A stretch of 64,000 nucleotides of DNA, from positions 1-64,000 of the forward strand of contig DYKH01000005.1 in assembly GCA_020722685.1 (NCBI GenBank), written 5' to 3'. The DNA is from Caldithrix sp. Its GTDB lineage: Bacteria > KSB1 > UBA2214 > DYKH01. The notes beneath the pieces are model-generated. The model was not told where the DNA came from and searched no databases. It was given only the letters and a program-made list of their open reading frames with translations. This document shows positions 18,193 through 27,301 of this stretch, in pieces (positions within the stretch are counted from its first letter, which is position 1; each line of letters begins with the position of its first letter). The position numbers and the translations under genes were made by a program.

Positions 18193-19167
18193 ATGTTCTC
18201 TGGGGCATCAACCATCGCCGGAAAAATTGACGCTGTCTTTCTATTCATTCTGATTATTTGCATCGCCCTGTTGGTCCTGATCACGTTTTTGATGATCTTT
18301 TTCGTCATCAAATACAGCCGAAAAAGAAATCAGAAGCCGGAAAACATTCATGGCAATACTTGGCTGGAAGTTACCTGGACAGTCATTCCGACCATATTGG
18401 TCTTGGGAATGTTTTATTGGGGCTGGATCGTGTACAGCTACAGCCGCGACGTTCCCGAAAACGCCATGGTAGTGAAGGTGACGGGGCGGATGTGGTCATG
18501 GCTGTTCGAGTATGCCAACGGCGTACAAACCGATTCACTCTACGTCCCGGTGGACAAGCCGGTCAAGCTCGAGCTGCATTCTCAGGATGTCATCCACAGT
18601 TTTTTTGTGCCGGCCTTTCGCATCAAAGAAGATCTCGTTCCAGGTCTGAATAATTATCAGTGGTTCCAAGCGACCGAGGTGGGCAAGTATGACGTGCTTT
18701 GCGCGGAGTACTGTGGATTGCAGCATTCGTACATGTTGACTTCGGTCAACGTCATGAGCGAGGCGGATTTCCAAAAATGGATGCAGCAGCAGGTCGCCAA
18801 GGTTCAGGAGGGTAAAACGAGCTCGCCGGTTGATTCAGGGCAAGGCGGCGCACTGCCAGCCGTTGCCTCTTTGGAAGCCAAGGGGAAAAGGTTGTTGAGC
18901 ATCAAAGGTTGCGTCGCCTGTCATTCCCAAGACGGCTCGGAGTCGGTTGGGCCGTCTTTCAGAGGAATATTTGGTGCAAAGATTACGGTAATAACCGGGG
19001 GCAAGGAGCGGGAGATTGTGGCGGACGAGGAGTATTTGCGCAAATCCATGACGAATCCAAGCGCTGATTTGAGCAAAGGTTTTCAGAACCTAATGCCGCC
19101 GCAGCAGGATCAAATCACCGAGGCGGAAATGGACGCCATCATCGCCTACCTAAAGCAGTTGAAATAA
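18193..19167 (+). CDS. ctaC: Cytochrome c oxidase subunit II with fused cytochrome c (caa3)
   Basis: 324 residues. Two N-terminal transmembrane helices, a cupredoxin domain with the CuA ligands (HSFFVPAF and CAEYCGLQHSYM) and a C-terminal class I cytochrome c domain with heme site CVACH (about residue 240) and axial methionine in NLMPP. The fusion defines a caa3 oxidase that accepts electrons directly, here probably from the neighbouring alternative complex III. The start ATG 18193 is preceded by GAGGAGAG. Confidence 0.96.
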   Translation: MFSGASTIAGKIDAVFLFILIICIALLVLITFLMIFFVIKYSRKRNQKPENIHGNTWLEVTWTVIPTILVLGMFYWGWIVYSYSRDVPENAMVVKVTGRMWSWLFEYANGVQTDSLYVPVDKPVKLELHSQDVIHSFFVPAFRIKEDLVPGLNNYQWFQATEVGKYDVLCAEYCGLQHSYMLTSVNVMSEADFQKWMQQQVAKVQEGKTSSPVDSGQGGALPAVASLEAKGKRLLSIKGCVACHSQDGSESVGPSFRGIFGAKITVITGGKEREIVADEEYLRKSMTNPSADLSKGFQNLMPPQQDQITEAEMDAIIAYLKQLK

Positions 19168-19182
19168 AGTAGCCGGACGGAA

Positions 19183-20046
19183 ATGAAGCAGTCCTTAAAG
19201 ACCTTATTGGAGCTGAGCAAATTCAAGATTTCGGCATTCTCGACTTTGTCTACGACCATCGGTTACGTCCTTGCTTCGGGTCGGTTGAGTTTGGAAATGC
19301 TCATTCCCACCACGGGAATTCTCTTTCTGGCCTGTGGCTCAGCGACTCTCAATCAGTACCAGGAAAGAGGCTTCGATGCGGCGATGCTGCGAACGCAAAA
19401 GCGACCCATTCCATCTGGCAAGGTCAAGCCAGGAACGGCGCTACTTGTATCCCTCTCGTTGATTTTCATTGGCGGTGCGGTTCTTTTCTTTGGCACGAAC
19501 CTGCTTGCCTTTTCGCTGGGCTTGCTCGCCGTTTTCTGGTACAACGGTGTCTACACTTTTCTCAAGACCAAGACAGCCTTTGCGGTCGTCCCCGGCGCCT
19601 TGATCGGCTCTATTCCACCGGCAGTCGGCTGGGTCGCCGGCGGCGGCAGCATCGCCGACCCCCAGTTGTGGATACTGGCCTTTTTCTTTTTCATCTGGCA
19701 GGTGCCGCATTTCTGGCTGCTGCTGTTGCTTTTTGGCGAAGATTATCAGCGGGCCGGCTTGCCGACGCTCACCTCGGTGTTCAGCCGACCGCAGCTCCGG
19801 CGCATCACTTTTGTTTGGATTGCAGGGACCGCGATGGCGTGTTTGCTAATTCCGCTCTTCGGCCTGGTGCGGTTTTCTTTAGTGAACTTTGGTCTGGTTG
19901 CTTTGGCTCTGTGGCTGATTTGGAATTCCGCCAAAACGCTCATCGCGCGAGCCGGCAAATCCTCTTTCGGTTTCGCTTTTAAGGAAATCAACATCTACGC
20001 TCTCGCCGTATTGCTGTTGATATCAATGCACAGGCTGCTGCGATAA
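19183..20046 (+). CDS. ctaB: Protoheme IX farnesyltransferase (heme O synthase)
   Basis: 287 residues. A UbiA-superfamily prenyltransferase that converts heme B to heme O for the oxidase. The first Asp-rich region is NQYQERGFDAAMLRTQKRPIPSG (CtaB signature N..D..MxRTxxRPxxxG), the second lies in FGEDYQRAGLPTL; about eight to nine helices follow. It is 15 nt after ctaC and part of the same operon. Confidence 0.94.
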   Translation: MKQSLKTLLELSKFKISAFSTLSTTIGYVLASGRLSLEMLIPTTGILFLACGSATLNQYQERGFDAAMLRTQKRPIPSGKVKPGTALLVSLSLIFIGGAVLFFGTNLLAFSLGLLAVFWYNGVYTFLKTKTAFAVVPGALIGSIPPAVGWVAGGGSIADPQLWILAFFFFIWQVPHFWLLLLLFGEDYQRAGLPTLTSVFSRPQLRRITFVWIAGTAMACLLIPLFGLVRFSLVNFGLVALALWLIWNSAKTLIARAGKSSFGFAFKEINIYALAVLLLISMHRLLR

Positions 20047-20162
20047 TTTCGAAATAAGTTTAGGCTGAAAAGCGTTCGACGAGCAAAAAAACCGGTGCGT
20101 TTGGTGACTCGGTCGTTCGGATTTTTGGTTCTTTTACCTTTGACTTGGTTTGCCCTTAGCAA

Positions 20163-20477
20163 ATGAAACTCGAGAGGTCAGTCGTATCAAATAGCTACAA
20201 GGTGGTTCTCACCAAGGTCACGCATTACCAAGACTGCTCAATGGGAAATGCCGAGGGTATTATTGACGGACGCGAGTTTGTGGCGTCATGGTACAACAAG
20301 GACCAAGTCGGCGGCATCCTGTATGACACGTGGCTGGACACTACGGCAGCCCAGAACAAGGCGATTTCGAGTGCGATTTTTGTGAACTGCTGCGATGGAG
20401 ATCCCTGTGTGACTGTCCGAGAAAGCCGGCGGAAAAAAGAGCGGCAAGTCGGCCAAAGGGATAAGCGCGCGACTTGA
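20163..20477 (+). CDS. Hypothetical small protein, doubtful
   Basis: A 104-codon frame between ctaB and the membrane cytochrome gene. It has no signal peptide or known motif; the middle (VASWYNKDQVGGILYDTW) looks coding, the end is basic. No Shine-Dalgarno is seen at ATG 20163. It may be a remnant. I do not recognise it. Confidence 0.3.
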   Translation: MKLERSVVSNSYKVVLTKVTHYQDCSMGNAEGIIDGREFVASWYNKDQVGGILYDTWLDTTAAQNKAISSAIFVNCCDGDPCVTVRESRRKKERQVGQRDKRAT

Positions 20478-20577
20478 CTCGATTATTAAGGAGGGTGGGA
20501 AGGCGCCCACTACATGCTGTCAGCGTCAACCGTTTCGTCAAAGGGTCAATGCCCGAAACACCAAAATTGGAGATTCC

Positions 20578-21858
20578 ATGCAATTCCTTGAGAAGTTCGT
20601 TTTATCGCCTTCTCCTGATCATCTTTTGCTGTTGAAAATCCTGAGCGTTTTGCTCTTTCTCATACATATCCCCTACGTGAGCGTCCTTTTTGGCAGCACA
20701 CTCCTCTCCGTCGTTTTTCAAGCTCTTGACAAGAGGGAGAAGAATTCACTTTTTCTACGCTTCGCAAGGGATTTGAGAAACCTCGGAATCGTGAACATAA
20801 ATTCGACGGTGCTTTTGGGCTTTCTGCCCCTGCTAACTTTATTGTTCGTCTTTGCGCAAATCTACCAACGCACCAACTTTGCCATCGCAAATTATCTGCT
20901 CGTCGTGTTGGCTTTGGCGACCGCCGGTTTTGCCATCCTACATTTTTACCGCTCACGGTTTTCGCAACATGACAATGGTCTACCTCTACACGTTGGCGTC
21001 GCCGGCCTGGGTTTGGCTTTTTTGTTGACTGCCTATTTCGTCTTGATCAGCAGCACCACCCTGATTCTGGAGCCGGAAGAATGGCCGTTTATGCAAGCGC
21101 CATTCCCGGCGTTTTTTTCCGCGAATGTCATTCCACGGTTTCTGCTTTTCCTGACCGTCGTTTCTTGTATGACAGGGCTGGCCATCCTCATGTACCTGAC
21201 CGGCCCTTCAGAAGGCAAGAATTCGCAGGATTCGGAGTATCGGCGATTCACCCGGCAATTCGGCAGCGGACTCGGCCTCGTGTCGATTCTTTTGCAGCCC
21301 ATCTTCATTTTTTGGAATTTGTACACTCTCCCGGACTTGGCCGTCTCGGGCGGGCTGTTTTTCTTGTGGGCAGTGGTACTGATCTTGCTTCTGTTCACCG
21401 CCTTGTCACTCGGAACCAGTTTGAGTATTTCTGAAAGCGAATCAAAGATTCGTCCTGCGGTGATCTTTTTTCTCGCCTTTTCGTTCATGGCCGTTGGCGA
21501 TCAAATGGCCGGCAGCACGGCAAACTATGAACACGAACAGTCCGTGAGCGGCCCGGCCTTGGAAGCACTGAGCAAGCTTGCTGCGGAGAGGGAGGAGCGA
21601 ATAGCCGCTGCCGGCAAAATCGACGCTGCGCCCATTTTTGACAAAATTTGCGCTGCCTGCCACCGCTTCGACCAAAAAGTGGTTGGCCCATCATTGAATT
21701 CTGTGCTGCCCAAGTACGCCGGCAAGCCGGATGCCCTCAAGGCCTATCTCCTCAGCCCGACGAAACAGAATCCGGACTTTCCACCCATGCCGAATCCCGG
21801 TTTAAACAACGCTCAGGCGACTGCCATGGCCCAATACCTGCTTCAGAAAACTCAGTGA
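20578..21858 (+). CDS. Membrane-anchored cytochrome c (multi-TM plus C-terminal monoheme domain)
   Basis: 426 residues. Eight to nine hydrophobic helices (to about residue 310) are followed by a class I cytochrome c domain with heme site CAACH (about 360) and methionine region FPPMPNPGL. It sits between the oxidase genes and actA. No separate monoheme ActE gene exists in this act cluster, so this protein may supply the monoheme cytochrome c that links alternative complex III to the caa3 oxidase; that role is inference from position and domain. Similar fused proteins occur near respiratory genes in FCB bacteria. Confidence 0.75.
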   Translation: MQFLEKFVLSPSPDHLLLLKILSVLLFLIHIPYVSVLFGSTLLSVVFQALDKREKNSLFLRFARDLRNLGIVNINSTVLLGFLPLLTLLFVFAQIYQRTNFAIANYLLVVLALATAGFAILHFYRSRFSQHDNGLPLHVGVAGLGLAFLLTAYFVLISSTTLILEPEEWPFMQAPFPAFFSANVIPRFLLFLTVVSCMTGLAILMYLTGPSEGKNSQDSEYRRFTRQFGSGLGLVSILLQPIFIFWNLYTLPDLAVSGGLFFLWAVVLILLLFTALSLGTSLSISESESKIRPAVIFFLAFSFMAVGDQMAGSTANYEHEQSVSGPALEALSKLAAEREERIAAAGKIDAAPIFDKICAACHRFDQKVVGPSLNSVLPKYAGKPDALKAYLLSPTKQNPDFPPMPNPGLNNAQATAMAQYLLQKTQ

Positions 21859-21915
21859 GAGTCTATTCCCGATGAACCTGTTGCATCTTACACCTTTCGC
21901 GATGAGGAGATAGCG

Positions 21916-22428
21916 GTGCAAGACCGAATTTTGCGCTTGGTATTCAATGCATATTTTGGATTGTTCATTCTTCTTGTAGCGGCTCTGGGTCTTTACTGGC
22001 ATCATTTCAAAAAGACGACCGAGCAGCCCATCGCTTTTCCCCATGACATCCATGTGACGAAGGTCGGCTTGGACTGTACTTTCTGCCATGAAAACACGGA
22101 TCGCTCCATCCGCGCCGGCGTGCCGGCCATGGAAAAGTGCATGTCCTGCCACGAGGCCGCTGCGACGGAACGGCCGGAAGTGCAGAAACTGACCAAATAC
22201 TGGAACGACAAACAGCCGATTCCCTGGGTCAAAGTGCATCACTTGCCGGAGCACGTGTACTTTTCCCACAAGCGGCACATCAAAGCCGGCTTGGATTGCT
22301 CCAAATGTCACGGCGAGGTGAAGGTCATGCGCACCATGCGCCAGGTAAGTTCCTTGCGAATGGGCTGGTGTGTCTCCTGTCACCAAGAAAACAATGCTCC
22401 ACTTGATTGCTATACATGCCATAAATAG
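21916..22428 (+). CDS. actA: Alternative complex III pentaheme cytochrome ActA
   Basis: 170 residues from GTG 21916 (AGGAG at 21904-21908). One N-terminal transmembrane helix, then five CxxCH heme sites: CTFCH, CMSCH, CSKCH, CVSCH and CYTCH. This matches ActA of the quinol:electron-acceptor oxidoreductase, which passes electrons from the complex to a c-type cytochrome or directly to the oxidase on the periplasmic side. Additional histidines (FPHDIH, FSHKRHI) are candidates for distal ligands. It starts the act gene run. Confidence 0.92.
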   Translation: MQDRILRLVFNAYFGLFILLVAALGLYWHHFKKTTEQPIAFPHDIHVTKVGLDCTFCHENTDRSIRAGVPAMEKCMSCHEAAATERPEVQKLTKYWNDKQPIPWVKVHHLPEHVYFSHKRHIKAGLDCSKCHGEVKVMRTMRQVSSLRMGWCVSCHQENNAPLDCYTCHK

Positions 22429-22449
22429 CTGCTGTCGCGGAGATATTGA

Positions 22450-25278
22450 ATGAACCGAAGAGATTTTATCAAATTGCTGGGAGTGACCTCCGGCAGTTCT
22501 CTTGTTGCTTCGTGTGACTTACAGAAAAAGACAGAAAAGCTGATTCCTTATCTGGTGCCTCCCGAAGAAGACATCATTCCGGGACAAGCGATTTATTACC
22601 AAACCACCTGCGCAGAATGCCCGGCGCACTGCGGGGTCACGGCCAAGGTGCACGATAAAATCCATGAGAATGAGCACCGGCTGTACCCGACCAAGCTCGA
22701 AGGGATTGCCGGTCATCCCATCAACGATGGGACTCTGTGCGTGCGCGGGCAGGCTTCCCTCACCCGGCTGTATCATCTCTCGCGGCTCAAGTCGCCCATG
22801 CAGCGGGATGGCGAGGGCAATTTCAAAGCCATAAGCTGGGAAACGGCTTTGGGGGGCATCCGCGACGGATTGGCTCAGGCCAGGGCGCAAGGCAAAAGCA
22901 GCGTTTATCTCTCCGGACGCACCACGGGGACGCTTTCCGACTTGGTTGACGAATTCTGCCAAAAGTTGGACGTGGAGAGATTGCCGGAATACGAAGCCAT
23001 CAGCCATGCGGCCATACGCGAAGCCAACCGGCTGTTATTCGACCGACCGGACATACCCAGCTATCACATCGAAGAGGCGGATTTCTTGCTGACGGTAGGT
23101 GCGGACGTGCTGGAAACATTTGTCAGCCCGGTCTCTCACTCTGTGCAGTTCAGCCGCGCCAGAAAGCGGGGGAAATTTCACTGGATTCATGTGGAGCCGC
23201 ACGTTTCCATGACCGGTTTGGCAGCAGACGAGCGGATCGTCGTCCGGCCGGGAAGCGAGCCTTACCTCTTGGCCTATCTGTTTCGACGCGTTCTTGGTAA
23301 AACCACGGCGAAGAAGGACCTGCCGGGAAAATGGGTGGCGGTCTTGCCTGATCCGAGTGAAGAAGCAGCAGCCCAAAAAACCGGACTGACCGCAGACCAG
23401 ATCGAGAGCATTGTCGTTCGCTTGGTGCGGGCCGAGAATCCATTGTTGATCGTTGGCGGGGTAGCGACCGGTCGTACTTCCGGGCTGACCGCCGCACTAT
23501 TGGCCGCGTTGATCCAATGGACTCTCGGCATGACGGACTCTGTGGTGGATTTCTCCCAGAGTCAAGGCTATTCTCGGGTCGGCAATGTGGCGGACATGGA
23601 GCGTTTTGGCGAACGATTGGCGCAAGGAAATATGGGTGTGACTTTTATTGCCAATACCGACCCGGTCAAGACCCTGCCGGCGGCGCTGGATTTTGCCAGG
23701 AATCTTCGCCAAGCGAGTTTGCGCATCGGCATTGCCGACATGATCACGGAGACCATGAAGGAATGCGACATCATTCTGCCGCTTTCGCATTATTTGGAGT
23801 CTTGGGGCGATGCGGAGCCAATTCGCGGTTTGCGTACCTTGATTCAGCCGGCGCTCAAGCCGCTCTACGACACCGCCTCGGAAGGAGACATTCTCCTGCG
23901 CCTTCTGCAAAAAGGATCGAGCAATCCAAATACTCAGACCTATCAAGAATATCTTTTGCAGGGCTGGAAACGGCATTTCAGCGAGCGTCAGTTTGAAGAG
24001 TTCTTGAAGAAAGGTTTTATTTCGCGCCCGGTGGCTGAAGAAAAGATCGCGCTTAAAGAAGATCGGGCCGAGGCGATTGCTCGGACGATTAAATTGCCGG
24101 GCGATGTTCGGTTGCCAGCGCTACAAATCACTCCGTCGGTGCGATCTTTCGATGGGCGTAGTCGGGCTTTGTCGCTGCTGCAGGAAATTCCCGATCCCCT
24201 GTCGACGATTTCTTACGGCGAGTGGGTGTCGGTTTCTCCGGAGATGGCAGCGAAGCATCAATTGCAGGATTTGGATGAAATCGAAATTTCCGCTCAAGAC
24301 TGGTCGGTGAAGCTTCCGGTGCGGGTACAAATGGGTCTGCGGGGAAAAGTGTGCGTGGTTCAGCGAGATTTGTTGGCCAAGTTGCCGGGCGGAATGGATA
24401 CCGCCTCAGGTGAACATATCAGTCTCATCCCGGCAATCACCATCTCGAAGACAGGGCAGCGAATTGACGTGCCGATCCTTTCCGGGGCGCCGAATCCGGG
24501 TGGGTTGCATCGAAAGCATGAGCATGAGCAGGAGCGGGAGCAGGAGCAGGAGCAGGAGAAGACGGCGCAGATGTACAAGGAGCATACTCATAAGGATTAT
24601 CGGTGGGCGATGGCCATCGATTTGAACGTCTGCACCGGGTGTTCCGCTTGTGTCGCGGCTTGCTATGTCGAAAACAACGTTCCCATTGTCGGGCCGCAGC
24701 TCCATCTCAAGGGGCGAGAGATGTCATGGATTTCTATCCATCCCGAGCTGCACGAGGATGATCAGATCGCCTTTGTGCCGATGTTGTGCCAGCATTGTGA
24801 CCATGCGCCTTGCGAGGCAGTTTGCCCGACATTTGCCGCTTACCACACTCCGGAAGGGCTGAACGCGCAAATCTACAATCGCTGCGTCGGCACACGGTAC
24901 TGCGCCAATAACTGTCCGTACAAGGTTCGGCGCTTTAACTGGTTCGATCACAATCCGCAGCCGGAGCCGGTGCGGTTCATCAACAACCCGGATGTGTCGT
25001 TGCGCGGGCGTGGCGTGATGGAAAAATGCACCTTTTGTGTGCAGCGCATCCGCGCGGCAAAGGATCACGCCAAGGATGAAGGACGATTGGTGCAGGACGG
25101 CGAAGTGATTCCCGCCTGTGCACAATCGTGCCCGACGCAGGCCATTGTTTTCGGCAACATTCTCGATCCGGAAAGCGAAGTAGCCAAGCTCTCACGCCGG
25201 CAGGGTGCCTATCGTGTACTGGAAGAATTGAATACCGAGCCGGCGGTCAGCTATATCAAAAAGCAGCGGGAAGCATGA
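22450..25278 (+). CDS. actB: Alternative complex III iron-sulfur / molybdopterin-like subunit ActB
   Basis: 942 residues. The N-terminus MNRRDFIKLLG has the twin-arginine export motif. Residues to about 680 resemble molybdopterin oxidoreductases (known to lack the cofactor in characterised ActB); the C-terminal about 230 residues are a ferredoxin-like domain with four cysteine clusters (CTGCSACVAAC, CQHCDHAPCEAVCP, CVGTRYCANNCP, CTFCVQR...CAQSCP). The two parts are joined by a charged linker encoded by a GAGCAG-type tandem repeat (24517-24560). It is the electron-transfer core of the complex. Confidence 0.93.
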   Translation: MNRRDFIKLLGVTSGSSLVASCDLQKKTEKLIPYLVPPEEDIIPGQAIYYQTTCAECPAHCGVTAKVHDKIHENEHRLYPTKLEGIAGHPINDGTLCVRGQASLTRLYHLSRLKSPMQRDGEGNFKAISWETALGGIRDGLAQARAQGKSSVYLSGRTTGTLSDLVDEFCQKLDVERLPEYEAISHAAIREANRLLFDRPDIPSYHIEEADFLLTVGADVLETFVSPVSHSVQFSRARKRGKFHWIHVEPHVSMTGLAADERIVVRPGSEPYLLAYLFRRVLGKTTAKKDLPGKWVAVLPDPSEEAAAQKTGLTADQIESIVVRLVRAENPLLIVGGVATGRTSGLTAALLAALIQWTLGMTDSVVDFSQSQGYSRVGNVADMERFGERLAQGNMGVTFIANTDPVKTLPAALDFARNLRQASLRIGIADMITETMKECDIILPLSHYLESWGDAEPIRGLRTLIQPALKPLYDTASEGDILLRLLQKGSSNPNTQTYQEYLLQGWKRHFSERQFEEFLKKGFISRPVAEEKIALKEDRAEAIARTIKLPGDVRLPALQITPSVRSFDGRSRALSLLQEIPDPLSTISYGEWVSVSPEMAAKHQLQDLDEIEISAQDWSVKLPVRVQMGLRGKVCVVQRDLLAKLPGGMDTASGEHISLIPAITISKTGQRIDVPILSGAPNPGGLHRKHEHEQEREQEQEQEKTAQMYKEHTHKDYRWAMAIDLNVCTGCSACVAACYVENNVPIVGPQLHLKGREMSWISIHPELHEDDQIAFVPMLCQHCDHAPCEAVCPTFAAYHTPEGLNAQIYNRCVGTRYCANNCPYKVRRFNWFDHNPQPEPVRFINNPDVSLRGRGVMEKCTFCVQRIRAAKDHAKDEGRLVQDGEVIPACAQSCPTQAIVFGNILDPESEVAKLSRRQGAYRVLEELNTEPAVSYIKKQREA

Positions 25279-25344
25279 TGCCGGAGTTTTGCATCGGTTT
25301 TTTCATCCAAGCCTGCAAATAGATTCTCAGGCTAAAGAACGCAA

Positions 25345-25387
25345 GCCGCCCGAAGGCGGCTGCCGGTCATTAGGTGAGCAGTCACCT
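25345..25387. other. Two adjacent hairpins between actB and actC
   Basis: GCCGCC-CGAA-GGCGGC (25345-25360, a stable tetraloop hairpin) and AGGTGA-GCAG-TCACCT (25372-25387). No T-run follows. Placed in the only long gap of the act cluster (25279-25469), they could be mRNA processing or stabilisation signals that set different ActB and ActC levels. Confidence 0.6.
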
Positions 25388-25469
25388 GAGCGTGACTTTC
25401 AGCCTTGAGCCGGCGATTTTAATCGCTGCCGCTTTCTTGTTTCAACTGTCACGTTAGAATGGTTCATTT

Positions 25470-26798
25470 ATGCTGCAAGAATCACTGACCTACCAAGATG
25501 TTGATGCCATCGCCCTGCGGACATTGGAGCCGCCGCGGCGCATCTACTATTTTATTCTGTTGCTATTGGCAACGGGCGTTGCGATCGGCGCTTCCTGCTG
25601 GCTCTATCAAATACTGGTGGGAATGGGCGTCGCTGGCATCAACAATCCCGTCGGCTGGGGCGTGTACATCGTTAACTTTGTTTTCTGGGTGGGTATCGCA
25701 CACTCCGGGACACTGATTTCTGCCATCCTATATCTGTTCCGGGCGCGCTGGCGAACTTCCATTTATCGCAGCGCCGAAGCCATGACCGTCTTTGCCGTTA
25801 TGACCGCTGGCTTTTATCCGCTCATTCACTTGGGCCGCGTTTGGAAATTCTATTGGGTATTTCCGTATCCCAACGAGCGTTTCCTCTGGCCCAATTTTCG
25901 CTCGCCGTTGGTCTGGGATGTGCTGGCCATCTCCACCTATCTGACCGTCAGCGCATTGTTCTTTTTCCTGGGGTTGGTGCCGGACATCGCCACCCTTCGC
26001 GATGCGGTCAAAGGCTGGCGAAAGAAACTTTATTCTGTTCTTTCCTTGGGCTGGCAGTTTACCCACAAGAGCTGGTGGCATTATGGAAGCGCTTATTTGT
26101 TTTTTGCTGCTCTGGCGACACCCTTGGTTATCTCGGTGCACCGTGTGGTATCCTGGGACTTTGCCATGGCGATTATCCCGGGCTGGCACAGTACCATTTT
26201 TGCGCCCTATTTCGTCGCCGGCGCCATTCATTCCGGCCTAGCGATGGTGATTACCCTGCTCGTGCCCATGCGAAAAATTCTCAGACTGGAAAAGCTCATT
26301 ACCATTCATAATCTTGAATCGCTGGCAAAGGTGATTCTGCTAACCGGCCTCATTGTCGGCTATGCCTATGCCACCGAGGCTTTTATCGCTTGGTACAGTG
26401 GTAATCATTATGAACAAGAAATCTTTCGTTGGCGGGCGGTGGGCCATTACGCCATTGAATACTGGATTATGGTTGTTTTCAATTCGATTGTGCCGCTGCT
26501 ATTCTTTTTCAAAAAAGTGCGCACCAACGTCATCTGGCTTTTTATCCTCGGTATTTTGATCAATGTGGGTATGTGGTTCGAGCGCTTTGTCATCATCATC
26601 TCCTCACTGGCGCACGATTTTCTGCCCTATTCCTGGGGATTGTACAAGCCGACCCTCATTGAGCTGGGCATCTCGTTAGGCTCCTTTTCCTGGTTCTTTC
26701 TATTGTTTTTGGTTTTTGTAAAAATGCTGCCGTCGGTCGCCATTGCCGAGATCAAGGAAATCTTGCCCGTTCCAATGAAAAAAGGAGGGGAGGCTTGA
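25470..26798 (+). CDS. actC: Alternative complex III quinol-oxidising membrane subunit ActC (NrfD-like)
   Basis: 442 residues, about ten transmembrane helices. NrfD/PsrC-type subunit that binds quinol at the periplasmic face. Characteristic segments: GINNPVGWGVYIVNFVFWVGIAHSGT, HLGRVWKFYW and HRVVSWDFAMAIIPGWHSTIFAPYFVAGAIHSG, typical of ActC. The stop overlaps the actD start (TGATG). Confidence 0.93.
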   Translation: MLQESLTYQDVDAIALRTLEPPRRIYYFILLLLATGVAIGASCWLYQILVGMGVAGINNPVGWGVYIVNFVFWVGIAHSGTLISAILYLFRARWRTSIYRSAEAMTVFAVMTAGFYPLIHLGRVWKFYWVFPYPNERFLWPNFRSPLVWDVLAISTYLTVSALFFFLGLVPDIATLRDAVKGWRKKLYSVLSLGWQFTHKSWWHYGSAYLFFAALATPLVISVHRVVSWDFAMAIIPGWHSTIFAPYFVAGAIHSGLAMVITLLVPMRKILRLEKLITIHNLESLAKVILLTGLIVGYAYATEAFIAWYSGNHYEQEIFRWRAVGHYAIEYWIMVVFNSIVPLLFFFKKVRTNVIWLFILGILINVGMWFERFVIIISSLAHDFLPYSWGLYKPTLIELGISLGSFSWFFLLFLVFVKMLPSVAIAEIKEILPVPMKKGGEA

Positions 26799-27301
26799 TG
26801 AGAAAGGTCGCGCTGGTCGGCGTCTATGCACATGCGGATGCTTTGCTCGAGGCAATCCACAAGCTAAAAGAAAAGAAACCGGAGAAGATGGTGGCCTATA
26901 CTCCTTTTCCGTTTCATCCGATTTGGGAAGCCATGGAGGTCAAGTCGAGTCCGGTACGCTATTTCACTTTGGCCGGTGCATTGATTGGGCTGTTCGGCGG
27001 CTTTGCTTTGGCGATCTGGTCGTCGCTTAAATGGAATCTGATCACTGGCGGCAAACCCATCGTTTCGATTCCGCCCTTTGTCGTCATTGGTTTCGAGCTG
27101 ACCATTCTGATCGGGACGTTGGCCACCCTCTTCGGCTTGATTGTGACCGTCAATTGGCAGAGCTACAAAGTCACACAGACGTACGATGCGCGCTTTTCCC
27201 AGGATAAATTCGGCGTGGCTATTCAAGTGCCCGACGAGGAAAGGTCTTGCTACGAAGAAATCTTGCTCAGCACCGGAGCGGAGGAGATCCATGTTCGATA
27301 A
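26798..27301 (+). CDS. actD: Alternative complex III subunit ActD (DUF3341)
   Basis: 167 residues from ATG 26798, overlapping the actC stop. Two transmembrane helices in a soluble a/b domain; FTLAGALIGLFGGFAL and PPFVVIGFELTILIGTLATLFG are the DUF3341 signature. It is a peripheral membrane subunit of alternative complex III. It overlaps actF by 11 nt. Confidence 0.93.
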   Translation: MRKVALVGVYAHADALLEAIHKLKEKKPEKMVAYTPFPFHPIWEAMEVKSSPVRYFTLAGALIGLFGGFALAIWSSLKWNLITGGKPIVSIPPFVVIGFELTILIGTLATLFGLIVTVNWQSYKVTQTYDARFSQDKFGVAIQVPDEERSCYEEILLSTGAEEIHVR

